41,338 bases of DNA from Rhodospirillaceae bacterium (GCA_022843945.1 JALHMR010000042.1:1-41338); one strand, 5' to 3'; counted from the first letter of the stretch, positions 7,028 to 14,711 are shown. Notes: generated by a model from the letters alone, not told the origin. Program-made: numbers and translations.

Positions 7028-7167
7028 CCTGCCCCATCGGCGAGCCCTTCCCCCTACGACTTGCCTGCAGCTACACCTGTATTAAAGTGTGGCGTTAACC
7101 CTGTTTTCACGCTCCTGCAGCCATCATCGCAACCCTCTCAACGCCATCGGCCGGGATCGCCCGGCGG

Positions 7168-7770
7168 GTGGTTAAGGGAGGCCTGGGGATTCCAGCGAAA
7201 GATCCCGGGGCCCTGACACGAGCGAGCGGACTGGCGAGCCATCCATTGTCGATCCTGATTCCCCTTGTTGGCCTTGTCGTAGCCCTGGCGCTGCTCATCG
7301 AGATCGTTCTGATCCTCGGGCGCGACACGCTGTCGGGCAAGCACGAGACGGAGGCGCTCAAGGAATCAATCCGCAAGACCCAGGCGGAACTGCGCGGCGC
7401 CGACAAGAAGCTCGACGCGCTGAATGCCACCCGCCGCGGCGCGATCAAGGAAGCCGAAGCCACGCTCGCCAAGATCGAGGATCTGCATCTCGCCAGGCGC
7501 GCGCCGGAGGTGCCGCCGGTGCTGATCTTCGTCGTCGGGCTGCCGGGCGCCTTCCGCCGCTTCCGGGCCAAGATCACCAAGACCCTGCCTACCACTTCCG
7601 CGGAAGCGGACGAGACCCAGACGCTCATCTGGAAGCACGAATGCATCGTCGAGGTCAACGCCGACAACATAGACCTCGCGCGCCGCGACGTGCTGCGCCA
7701 GTTCCCGGAGCACAACGGCTACGCGGTGGGGCCGCTGGCCGAGATCCCCGAAGCCACGGCCGCGGCATGA
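7168..7770 (+). CDS. Membrane-anchored coiled-coil protein A
   Basis: A 200-residue protein from GTG 7168. One transmembrane helix lies at about residues 28-50 (ILIPLVGLVVALALLIEIVLIL), then a Lys/Glu-rich coiled coil at about 55-110 (KHETEALKESIRKTQAELRGADKKLDAL). A C-terminal globular part begins PPVLIFVVGLPGAFRRFRAKI and ends at residue 200. The start is uncertain because no good ribosome site precedes 7168; a TTG at about 7246 is an alternative. The next gene has the same layout (TM, coiled coil, small domain), so the two probably act together in the inner membrane. No family was recognised. Confidence 0.6.
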   Translation: MVKGGLGIPAKDPGALTRASGLASHPLSILIPLVGLVVALALLIEIVLILGRDTLSGKHETEALKESIRKTQAELRGADKKLDALNATRRGAIKEAEATLAKIEDLHLARRAPEVPPVLIFVVGLPGAFRRFRAKITKTLPTTSAEADETQTLIWKHECIVEVNADNIDLARRDVLRQFPEHNGYAVGPLAEIPEATAAA

Positions 7771-7785
7771 CGGAAGAGGGGCACC

Positions 7786-8340
7786 ATGCTGGGCGGCGGT
7801 AATTCCTGGAGCGGACCGAGCTTCGATCTCAATCTGTTCATCGTCGTCGCGGCGCTGGTCTTCGCCACCGGCTGGCTGCTGGTCGCCGTCGCCCGGCTGC
7901 AGAGCGCCTACCAGGCCGGGATTCGCAACACCACGAGCCTGAAGCGCCAGCAGATCAACGAGGCCAAGGAGATGATGAAGCTGACGCAGGAGGCCCTGCG
8001 TCTCGAAGGAGAGATCAAGGAGGCACGCGCGGCCGCCGAGAAGACCGCCAAGGAGCTGGAGGAGCGCAGGAAGATGCTGGGCGAGCAGCCGGTTGCCACC
8101 GCGCGCCCCACGGAAGTCTTCGTCGCCTCGGAATTCGCCTCGTCAAAGAAGGAAAAGCCCTGGATCGCCCACATGAAGCGTACCGGCGCCAACCGGGCCC
8201 GCCGGCCGGGCGAAGCCGCAACGCGGTTCGTGCTGCTCTGGGCCGCCGACCATCCCGCGGCCCTCGGCCGGGCGCGCGGCCTGGTCGCCAGCGATACGGA
8301 TTACGAGGTCGAGGGCCTGCGGCCCTTTGCTTCCGGCTGA
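7786..8340 (+). CDS. Membrane-anchored coiled-coil protein B
   Basis: A 184-residue protein with AGAGG upstream of ATG 7786. One TM helix (about residues 17-40, FIVVAALVFATGWLLVAVARL), then a long charged coiled coil (about 50-100, INEAKEMMKLTQEALRLEGE and on). The C-terminal domain includes FVLLWAADHPAALGRARGLV. It follows gene A by 15 bp with the same domain order, suggesting ancient duplication and a hetero-oligomer. The role is unknown; envelope modification or superinfection exclusion would fit a prophage moron, but this is speculation. Confidence 0.65.
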   Translation: MLGGGNSWSGPSFDLNLFIVVAALVFATGWLLVAVARLQSAYQAGIRNTTSLKRQQINEAKEMMKLTQEALRLEGEIKEARAAAEKTAKELEERRKMLGEQPVATARPTEVFVASEFASSKKEKPWIAHMKRTGANRARRPGEAATRFVLLWAADHPAALGRARGLVASDTDYEVEGLRPFASG

Positions 8341-8356
8341 GCGCGACCCGGGATCG

Positions 8357-8384
8357 CCAGGGGCTTCGCCCCTTGCAACCCTGG
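8357..8384. terminator. Nested hairpin between convergent genes
   Basis: Inner hairpin GGGGCTTCGCCCC (8360-8372), followed by TTGCAAC, all inside a short outer pair CCAG/CTGG. It lies between the convergent stops at 8340 and 8388 and probably terminates transcription from both sides. The layout (outer arms, inner hairpin, then a CAAC-containing spacer) recalls the larger elements at 15881 and 16416. Confidence 0.45.
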
Positions 8385-8387
8385 AGA

Positions 8388-8615
8388 TCAGCGCTCCAGC
8401 AAGGCCGCGGCGAGGCGGTCCGGCACCGCAGCGGCACGGACGAAGTGCCGCTGGTTGATCAGCGCCCAGCGGGAAATGGTCTTGAGGCGGCTGGGCTCGT
8501 CAACCCGGGCCAGCACGAGATGAACCTCGTCCGCCAGGAGCTTCTTCACCTGCCAGCGGCGCTTGGTGTCGTCGACGAACAGGGTTCCGATCTCGATTGC
8601 TGGCAGCCGGGCCAT
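8388..8615 (-). CDS. Small conserved-looking protein, unknown
   Basis: A 75-residue protein with a strong GGGAGG ribosome site 6 bases before ATG 8615. The sequence (ARLPAIEIGTLFVDDTKRRW, then VKKLLADEVHLVLARVDEPS...TISRWALINQRHFVRA) suggests a small beta-barrel fold of the SH3/KOW kind, but no family was recognised. It is convergent with the coiled-coil pair and transcribed alone. Non-structural, and probably an accessory gene of the prophage or a host remnant. Confidence 0.6.
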   Translation of the reverse strand: MARLPAIEIGTLFVDDTKRRWQVKKLLADEVHLVLARVDEPSRLKTISRWALINQRHFVRAAAVPDRLAAALLER

Positions 8616-8860
8616 GCGGCCTCCCGTGTGTTCAAGTCTACCTCAAGGGTGGGGAGCCGATAGGCCGACTCCAACCCCGCCCTTACAAATGTAAGAGAAA
8701 TTTGTGACCGGCGGCTTAATTGCAAGAGCCCGGCGAAGCTTTATCCACCGGTGCGGCCGCGCGGCCACACTCGGTTAACACGCCCGGAGCACTGGGAGAT
8801 TCCGGTTGCCCCGGCAAGACTGTTCTACTTATCCCCGGTCCCGCCGTCCCGGCGCGAGGG

Positions 8861-9841
8861 CTAGTGCGCCGGTGAGTCCGGCTTGATCACGCGAGTCGGC
8901 TTGCCGGCCAGCCAGGCCGCGATGTTCTCCACCGTCTCGCCGTAGCCGATGCGGTAATTTTCTATCGTCACGAAGCCCATATGCGGCGAGAGCACCACGT
9001 TGGGCAGCTTGCGCAGCGGGTCGTCGACCGGCAGCGGCTCGACATCGTAGACGTCGAGCCCGGCGCCGCCGATGCGCCTGGCCTGCAGCGCGTCGAGCAG
9101 GGCCTGGCGATCGACCAGCGGCCCGCGCGAGGTGTTGATCAGGGTGGCCGTCGGCTTCATCAGGGCGAGCTCCGCCTTGCCGATCAGGCCGCGCGAACGC
9201 TCATTGAGCGTGACGTGCAGGGTGACGACGTCGGCGCGGCGCAGCAGGTCCTCCTTGCTGACCCGCGAGGCCCCGCCGGCGGCCGCTTTCTCGTCCGTCA
9301 GGTTGGGGCTCCAGGCGATGACCTCCATGCCCATCGCCTTGCCGACCTGCGCCACCTTGGAGCCCAGGCGGCCGAGGCCGATGATGCCCAGCGTGCGCCC
9401 GCCGAGCTCGATCGCCATGCCGGTCTGCCAGCCGCCGGCGCGCATCGAGCGCTCGCCGTCGACGATGCCCCGCGACAAAGCGAGGATCAGCGCCCAGGTC
9501 AGCTCCGCCGTGCCGTGCGGCGAGGTGCGCGTGCCGCAGACCGTGACGCCGCGCTCAGCGGCGGCGGCGAGGTCGATCGCGGCGTTCTTCATGCCGAAGG
9601 TGCCGATGAATTTGAGCTTCGGCAGCTTCTCGATCACCGCGCGCGACAGCGGCGTGCGCTCGCGCATCGGCACCAGGATGTCGAAGGGCGCCAGTGCCTT
9701 GATCAGCTTTTCGCGGTCGGCGATATGCTCGCGCAACGACTGGATGTCGCAGCGCGCTTGCAGCGGCGACCAGTCGGCCGCGCTCTGGGCCACGCCCTGG
9801 TAGTCGTCGAGAATCGCCAGTTTCAGTCTATCGGCCGCCAT
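8861..9841 (-). CDS. D-2-hydroxyacid dehydrogenase family protein
   Basis: A 326-residue cytosolic NAD(P)-dependent oxidoreductase of the 2-hydroxyacid dehydrogenase family, interconverting 2-keto and D-2-hydroxy acids. It shows the Rossmann motif TLGIIGLGRLGSKVA (about 150-164), the catalytic Arg in NTSRGPLVD, Glu in DVYDVEPLP and His in LSPHMGF, in the right order. Length is normal. The substrate cannot be told from sequence. It is metabolic, lies between terminase and portal, and is transcribed against the late genes, so it looks like a captured host gene. A perfect 12-bp inverted repeat (9910-9936) lies in its upstream region. Confidence 0.9.
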   Translation of the reverse strand: MAADRLKLAILDDYQGVAQSAADWSPLQARCDIQSLREHIADREKLIKALAPFDILVPMRERTPLSRAVIEKLPKLKFIGTFGMKNAAIDLAAAAERGVTVCGTRTSPHGTAELTWALILALSRGIVDGERSMRAGGWQTGMAIELGGRTLGIIGLGRLGSKVAQVGKAMGMEVIAWSPNLTDEKAAAGGASRVSKEDLLRRADVVTLHVTLNERSRGLIGKAELALMKPTATLINTSRGPLVDRQALLDALQARRIGGAGLDVYDVEPLPVDDPLRKLPNVVLSPHMGFVTIENYRIGYGETVENIAAWLAGKPTRVIKPDSPAH

Positions 9842-9909
9842 ATCTTGTTTGCCCTTCCAGCACGGTTTGGATCGCCGAGCATAGCTCAGCCTGGCGGCCG
9901 AGGAATCTT

Positions 9910-9936
9910 GCTCAAAGCTTCCCAGAAGCTTTGAGC
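9910..9936. repeat. Perfect 12-bp inverted repeat
   Basis: GCTCAAAGCTTC (9910-9921) and GAAGCTTTGAGC (9925-9936) flank a CCA loop, 69-95 bp upstream of the dehydrogenase start. No U-tract follows on either strand, so it is not an intrinsic terminator. It could be an operator for the dehydrogenase or a boundary scar of the inserted block. Confidence 0.6.
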
Positions 9937-10037
9937 CGGTCGGCAGTCATGAGTGTAGTCCTCCCGGGCGCGCACTATAGCGTCCCGGCCCGGGGAGGCC
10001 AGGGGCGCGGTTCGTACGGTCGTAAACGGCCGTGCTG

Positions 10038-10064
10038 TAGACAAATGTCTATAGACATTTTGTC
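10038..10064. promoter_or_regulatory. Double operator upstream of the portal operon
   Basis: TAGACAAATGTCTA (10038-10051) is directly followed by TAGACATTTTGTC (10052-10064); together they form an almost perfect long palindrome centred on TATA. A 24-bp stretch (10041-10064) recurs without mismatch at 14688-14711. It belongs to the same GACA/TGTC family as the sites around the XRE gene. Confidence 0.65.
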
Positions 10065-10226
10065 AGTGGCAATCCCGCCCGCGACCGCCCATGTTCATTT
10101 CCGACAAATCGTCTAGGCCCCTTTCAAGCCCCTTCTTGGCGCCCGCAGTCTTTTGTCCGCGAGAGTGCTCGCGGACACGGATTAGGGGCCCTTGAAGGCC
10201 CGCAACGCAGCGCAATGAGGTGTCCC

Positions 10227-10439
10227 ATGGGTGGATTGTTCAGCTCGCCCTCCCCGCCGCCGCCGCCCCCGCCGCCCCCGCCGCCCGCCCAGGAGGGCGA
10301 TCCCGCGGTCGAGGAGGCGCGACGCAAGGAGCTGATCGCCGCGCGCAAGCGCCAGGGCCGGGCCGCCACCCTGCTCACCGGCGGCTACGGCGACCTCTCC
10401 GAGGCGCCTGTGGCCACCAAAACCTTGCTCGGCGAGTAG
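10227..10439 (+). CDS. Small proline-rich phage head protein
   Basis: A 70-residue protein: MGGLFSS, a run of 11 prolines broken by one Ser (SPSPPPPPPPPPPP), a short charged helix and the ending LLTGGYGDLSEAPVATKTLLGE. The 'TGG...ATKTLLG' ending is typical of a small protein encoded just before the portal in many podophages. ATG 10227 is preferred because GAGG (10217-10220) is 6 bases upstream; an ATG at 10215 lacks this. The role is unknown, perhaps a minor head or connector factor. First gene of the portal operon. Confidence 0.65.
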   Translation: MGGLFSSPSPPPPPPPPPPPAQEGDPAVEEARRKELIAARKRQGRAATLLTGGYGDLSEAPVATKTLLGE

Positions 10440-10446
10440 GCGGAGC

Positions 10447-10674
10447 ATGAGCGCCGTCTTCGAGCCGATCCGTAAGCTGCCGGGCGGCGAGATGCTGCTG
10501 CTGCACGCCGCGCCGACCAAGCCGGCGCCCGACCCGCTGCTCGACAAGCTGATCAATCCGCGGCGGCGGACCGGCGGTGTCGAGGGCCTGTTCAACCCAC
10601 GGCCGTTCGTCGGGGCGGCGAAGGATTCCCTGCTGCTCGGCACCAGCCATCGCGACGGAGATGACAATGACTGA
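10447..10674 (+). CDS. Small phage protein preceding the portal
   Basis: A 75-residue protein (FEPIRKLPGGEMLLLH..., then LLDKLINPRRRTGGVEGLFNP) with no recognised domain. It starts 8 bp after the preceding stop, with a GGCGGAG ribosome site, and its end overlaps the portal start by 8 bp. The position suggests a minor head or assembly factor. Confidence 0.6.
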   Translation: MSAVFEPIRKLPGGEMLLLHAAPTKPAPDPLLDKLINPRRRTGGVEGLFNPRPFVGAAKDSLLLGTSHRDGDDND

Positions 10675-12325
10675 TCTGGTTCGCGACCTCCTCGCCCGGG
10701 CCGAGCGGCTGAAGGCCGATCGCGGCACCTTCGACAGCCACTGGCAGGAGATCCGCAGCGTGATCTACCCGGCCGCGGCCTCGTTCAACGGCCGCGACAC
10801 GCCCGGCGCCAAGGCGCATACCCCCGTCCTCGATTCAACGGGAGAACAGGCGGCCGAGCTGCTGGCGGCGGCGCTGCATGCCGGCCTCACCCATCCGGCG
10901 ACACCGTGGTTCAACCTGCGCGCCCTCGACGACACGGTGAACAAGGACGAGGCCGCCTCGCGCTGGCTCGAGGAGGCGAGCCGGCGCATGCTCGACATCT
11001 TCACCTCGCCCTCGACCAACTTCGCGCCGCAGCAGCACGAGAAGTATCTCGACCTCGTCGCCTTCGGCTCGGCCTGCATGTATGTCGAGGACCGGCCGGG
11101 CCAGCTGCCGCTGTTCCAGACCCGCCCGCTCTCCGAATGCTTCTTCGCCGAGAGCGCCGAGGGAAAGGTCGACACCAATTTCCGCTGGTTCGAGCTCACC
11201 GCCCGCCAGGCGGCGCAGCGCTGGGGCGCGCGGGCCGGACGGCGCGTCACCCAGGCGGCCGAGGATCCGCGGCGCGAGGATGACAGCTTCCGCTTCGTCC
11301 ATGCCGTCTATCCGCGGATTCCCGGACGCGCTCCCGCGTTTCCTGAAGGAAACGCTGCGCGCGATCGAAGCGCAGGGTCGCTAACGCTCCCCTACGCTTC
11401 TTGCTGGGTGAACGTGGATGAAAACGAGCTGGTCGAGGAAGGCGGCTTCCACGAATTCCCCTATACCTGCCCGCGCTGGCTCAAGCGGGCCGGCGAGGTC
11501 TACGGCCGGGGCCCCGGCATGAAGGCGCTGGCCGACGTCAAGATGCTGCAGCGGGCGATGAAGGTGACCATCCGCGGCGTCGAGAAGCAGGTCGACCCGC
11601 CGCTGATCGTCGCCGATGACGGCGTGATCAGCCCGGTGCGCGTCACCCCGTCGGGCGTCAACTACGTGCGCGCCGACCTGATGCAGGGCGGCGGCCTGCC
11701 CATCCGCCCGCTGGAGACCGGCGGCCGACCCGACCTCGGCGAGAAATTCATGGAGGGCGTGCGCCAGCGCATCGAGTTCGCTTTCTACACCAACCTCATC
11801 CAGTTCGCGCGCGACCCGCAGATGACCGCGACCCAGTTCCTGGGCATCAGCGAGCAGACCGCGCGCGTGCTGGCCCCCATCCTCGCCCGGCTTCAGGTGG
11901 AAGACCTCGACCCTCTCGTACAGCGCGTCTTCGGCATCCTGAACCGGGCGGGGATGCTGCCGCCGCCGCCGCCCGCGCTGCTCGGCAGCCAGCTGCGCAT
12001 CGAATACGTCTCGCCCATCACAAGGGCGCAGAAATCGGGCGACGCGCGCGCCCTCCTCCAGGCGGCCGAGGCGATGGCCCCGCTGCTGCAGACCAATCCC
12101 GAGATGCTCGACCTGTTCGACGCCGACGCCGCGGCGCGCGATATCGCCGACATCGTCGGCGTGCGCAAGGCCTGGCTGCGCGGCGGCGACACGGTCAAAG
12201 CCATGCGCCGTGCCCGCCAGCAGGTGCAGCAGCAGGCCGCGGCCGGCGACACGCTCACCCAGCTCGCTGGGGCGGCGGGCAAGGCCGGACCCGGCCTCGC
12301 GGCGCTGCTCGGGGGTGCGAAGTGA
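10667..12325 (+). CDS. Portal / head-to-tail connector protein (T7-type)
   Basis: A 552-residue protein of the podophage head-tail connector family, forming the dodecameric portal for DNA packaging and exit. The start TDLVRDLLARAERLKADRGTFDSHWQEIRSVIYP is typical, followed by DSTGEQAAELLAAALHAGLTHPATPWFNL and later FAFYTNLIQFARDPQMTATQ and LGISEQTARVLAPILARLQ. ATG 10667 is chosen over 10661 because GGAG is 6 bases before 10667. Residues ~217-245 (RAPAFPEGNAARDRSAGSLTLPYAS) look like an in-frame insertion coinciding with a palindromic DNA element. Its stop overlaps the next GTG start. Confidence 0.88.
   Translation: MTDLVRDLLARAERLKADRGTFDSHWQEIRSVIYPAAASFNGRDTPGAKAHTPVLDSTGEQAAELLAAALHAGLTHPATPWFNLRALDDTVNKDEAASRWLEEASRRMLDIFTSPSTNFAPQQHEKYLDLVAFGSACMYVEDRPGQLPLFQTRPLSECFFAESAEGKVDTNFRWFELTARQAAQRWGARAGRRVTQAAEDPRREDDSFRFVHAVYPRIPGRAPAFPEGNAARDRSAGSLTLPYASCWVNVDENELVEEGGFHEFPYTCPRWLKRAGEVYGRGPGMKALADVKMLQRAMKVTIRGVEKQVDPPLIVADDGVISPVRVTPSGVNYVRADLMQGGGLPIRPLETGGRPDLGEKFMEGVRQRIEFAFYTNLIQFARDPQMTATQFLGISEQTARVLAPILARLQVEDLDPLVQRVFGILNRAGMLPPPPPALLGSQLRIEYVSPITRAQKSGDARALLQAAEAMAPLLQTNPEMLDLFDADAAARDIADIVGVRKAWLRGGDTVKAMRRARQQVQQQAAAGDTLTQLAGAAGKAGPGLAALLGGAK
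11336..11355. repeat. Palindromic element inside the portal gene
   Basis: GCGTTTCC-TGAA-GGAAACGC is a perfect 8-bp stem followed by TGCGC...GCGCA and CTAACGCTCCCCTAC. It keeps the portal frame open and encodes part of a low-complexity loop. The sequence style (GCGTTTC/GAAACGC, then CTAAC...CCCTAC) resembles the intergenic elements at 15881 and 16416, so it may be an in-frame copy. Confidence 0.45.
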
Positions 12326-14076
12326 TTCAGATCCCCGAGGACGGCTGGGGCTTCGGCCCCGCGAGTGACCAGCCGCGTCCCGGTGCCGAGACTCTGCTGA
12401 CCGGCTGGCCCGCGCCGCGTAACGACGGCTATCTCGTCGTGCCCGGCGCCGAATTCTGGGGCATGCAGCCCCAGACCGAGGACGACCCGGTGCGGCGCGC
12501 CGACACCCTGCGCGAGCGGGCCGGGGCGGTGTTCAAGCGCCAGCGCGCCGTCGGCGCCTTCAGCCGGAACTTGGACGACCTGTTCACCACGGTGACCGAG
12601 GACAGCGACTGGTCCAAGGGGCTGGAGCATTTCGATCGCAGCCTGGCCGAGCTGCGGCGCAAGCACGCCGACGGGCTCGAGGCGCCGGAGGACCGCGAGG
12701 CCTTCGAGCGGCACGCCGGGCAGTTCGGCGCCATGCAGCGCATCGACCTGAAGCGTGCTTTGGTCGAGCGCCAGCAGGCCGACGCGCTGAGCCAGCTCGA
12801 CGAGCAGCTCGCCTACTACGCCGGCAAGGCGGCGACCGCGCCCAACGACGTGTTCCGCTCGATCGCCGTCGACAGCGGCCTGCAGGCGATCGCCGAGCTG
12901 CGCGAGGCCGGCTACCTCTTCCCCGAGGCGGCGCAGCGGCTGGAAACCGCGTTTCGCGGGCGGCTCGACAGTGCGGACCTCGAATCGATCGTCAAGGCCG
13001 ATCCGCAGAACGCCGCCGCAATTCTCGACGACATGCGGCTGTTCCCGAATGCAGGCGAGGAGCTGCGGGAGAAGCTGCGTCGGGCTCTGACGCCGTCAGC
13101 AGAGCCTGCCGCACGGGAGAACGATGACATTGCGCAGATGCTCGCACCTCTGGTCGAGGGTAACGAAGGGCTGCGCGACCTTCTCGACGAGCTCGAAGGC
13201 GATCCGGATGATCCTGGCGCGTTGGTTCAGCTCGCGACCAATCTGCTCGATGGTGACCTCGCGCTGCCAGAGGCCAACAGAGGGAAATTTCTGGAGCAGA
13301 TCCTCCGCGATCTGTTGAGGCGCGGTGGCGATCTGCTCAAGCGGCGACCGCGCGATCCGGATGGCGAGCCGCCCCGTCAGCTTCCGCCGCCCAAGCAGGA
13401 TGGCGAGAAGCCACAGCCTTTGCCGCCGGCACCGCCGCGGATTTCACGGCCAAAGGCCGATCCGCCGCTGGTGGAGCCGCCGAAGGAAGATGCTGGACCC
13501 GCGTCCACCTATTCACCGACGAAGCCGATTGGCATCGGTGAGAAGCGCTACAAACTCTTGGGAAATCGTGATTTCGTCCAATACGAGGATGGCAGTTTTG
13601 ATTTTGGCGGAATCTCTCAGGAGATAACGGCTGATATCGCTGCGCGCAAAGGCGTGGACATTGACGCCGCGCCAGTTCGGCTACCGAAAGGCAAGCCAAA
13701 CACGACTGGCGAACTACACATGGAGCGTGGAGGAAAGGCTGAAGAACTCCGCCGCGCCGGGTACGCCAGTGCTGCCGAATTCGTCGATGACGTCGGTCAT
13801 AATTTCAGTGAGATCTGGATGGACCGCGACGAGAGATTACTGCTTATCAAAAGAGGAGATGGCGAGCGCTCCCCGATGTTCTTTGTTGAGCTCAAAAAGC
13901 CCCTGTCCGGCTCGTATTATGAGGTCAAGAGCGGTGGCAATTGGCAATCAACGTACACAAATACGCGACGATCCGAGTCGGATTCAGAAGAAAGGCTGGT
14001 GCTGCTCTGGCGGAGGGCGACCTCCTCCTCAGCTACCGGCGAGCTGGAGCCGCTTCCTGAAGCCCCTACAAAATAG
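12322..14076 (+). CDS. Virion-type protein with C-terminal nuclease-toxin-like domain
   Basis: A 584-residue protein from GTG 12322, overlapping the portal stop (GTGA). Residues 1-340 are helical and Ala/Glu/Arg-rich, like internal virion proteins. About 340-400 is a Pro/Lys-rich linker (PPRQLPPPKQDGEKPQPLPP). The C-terminus (about 430-570) resembles the phage Barnase-EndoU-ColicinE5/RelE (PBECR) nuclease families: LPKGKPNTTGELHMERGGKA, then AGYASAAEFVDDVGHNFSEIW, RLLLIKRGD, and an ending YYEVKSGGNW...LLWRRA. The C-terminal DNA is less GC-rich than its surroundings, suggesting acquisition. A virion-delivered effector is inferred; catalytic residues cannot be assigned with certainty. Confidence 0.7.
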   Translation: MIQIPEDGWGFGPASDQPRPGAETLLTGWPAPRNDGYLVVPGAEFWGMQPQTEDDPVRRADTLRERAGAVFKRQRAVGAFSRNLDDLFTTVTEDSDWSKGLEHFDRSLAELRRKHADGLEAPEDREAFERHAGQFGAMQRIDLKRALVERQQADALSQLDEQLAYYAGKAATAPNDVFRSIAVDSGLQAIAELREAGYLFPEAAQRLETAFRGRLDSADLESIVKADPQNAAAILDDMRLFPNAGEELREKLRRALTPSAEPAARENDDIAQMLAPLVEGNEGLRDLLDELEGDPDDPGALVQLATNLLDGDLALPEANRGKFLEQILRDLLRRGGDLLKRRPRDPDGEPPRQLPPPKQDGEKPQPLPPAPPRISRPKADPPLVEPPKEDAGPASTYSPTKPIGIGEKRYKLLGNRDFVQYEDGSFDFGGISQEITADIAARKGVDIDAAPVRLPKGKPNTTGELHMERGGKAEELRRAGYASAAEFVDDVGHNFSEIWMDRDERLLLIKRGDGERSPMFFVELKKPLSGSYYEVKSGGNWQSTYTNTRRSESDSEERLVLLWRRATSSSATGELEPLPEAPTK

Positions 14077-14457
14077 CCGGACAGAGCAACAGGAAAGCTT
14101 CGGTCCAGAGCAGCATAGCCAATATAGGTACAGCAGCGCGGCGCTACAACTTGCCGGCGACCTGCTTTGGAGGAGAGAGCGGACCTCATCCACTGCCGCC
14201 GGCGGGCAGGAGCCGTAGGCCACACCACCCCCTATCAAGCCGGCGAGGTGACGGGAACGCTTCGGTCCAAAGCATTATGCTCAATATAGGCTCGGCAATA
14301 CGGCACGACAACCCACGAGCAGCAACCGGGCCTAATCGCTCTGCGCGAGGGCAAGCTGCCGCCGAAGCGCTGATGGAGTGAGCCATGCCGGCTTCAATCT
14401 GCTTTGGCATGGAGTACGCTCTTCCCCATGAACTGCAACCGGCGAACAGATCCCGTT

Positions 14458-14691
14458 TTAGAGATCGCCATCCCCGGCAAGACCGGAGGGAATTGCGACC
14501 GAGCGCTCGGGCCAAAGCAAATGCCCTGCGCTCAGCGGACGATTGACAGGCTGAGCCTTGCCGATGGACTGACACAGCTCCTCCACCGCCTGCAGGAGAA
14601 GCTTTCCAATACGGAGCGCCTCACTCAAATCCTGCGGATTTGCTGGCGGCGGGCGTGCCCACGAAACGTCGGAACGTTTCGCTGTGTACAA
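14458..14691 (-). CDS. Possible small protein behind the nuclease-effector gene
   Basis: An open minus-strand frame of 77 codons from TTG 14691. The middle (PQDLSEALRIGKLLLQAVEELCQSIGKAQPV) reads as amphipathic helix, unlike most chance frames here. The operator at 14687-14711 overlaps the start, so expression could be repressor-controlled. There is no ATG and no clear ribosome site. An immunity or antitoxin role for the adjacent effector is a guess from position only. The plus strand is also partly open here. Confidence 0.3.
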   Translation of the reverse strand: MYTAKRSDVSWARPPPANPQDLSEALRIGKLLLQAVEELCQSIGKAQPVNRPLSAGHLLWPERSVAIPSGLAGDGDL

Positions 14692-14711
14692 ATGTCTATA
14701 GACATTTTGTC
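14687..14711. promoter_or_regulatory. Double operator between effector and capsid genes
   Basis: TACAAATGTC (14687-14696), TATA, then GACATTTTGTC (14701-14711); 24 bp (14688-14711) are identical to 10041-10064. It continues into CTCTTGAAG exactly as at 805-822. TTGAAG (14714-14719) could be a -35, but TATAGA (14741-14746) is 21 bp away, so promoter function is uncertain. Confidence 0.6.

Larger units (their letters stand above)
9842..10226. other. Regulatory gap between inserted block and head/portal operon
   Basis: A 385-bp gap with no convincing gene. It contains the inverted repeat at 9910-9936, the double operator at 10038-10064, a perfect 9-bp hairpin (GTCCGCGAG/CTCGCGGAC, 10155-10163 and 10168-10176) and a near-palindrome GGGCCCTTGAAGGCCC just after it. 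It is probably the control region of the operon starting at 10227, and perhaps of divergent transcription. Confidence 0.5.

Noticed and set aside
8683-8696. CTTACAAATGTAAG palindrome as a further repressor operator
   Set aside because: The arms are TTAC/GTAA, not GAC/GTC, and no gene start or promoter is adjacent.
10155-10176. Hairpin GTCCGCGAG/CTCGCGGAC as intrinsic terminator
   Set aside because: On the plus strand it is followed by ACGGATT, and on the minus strand by AAAAG; no U-tract in either direction.
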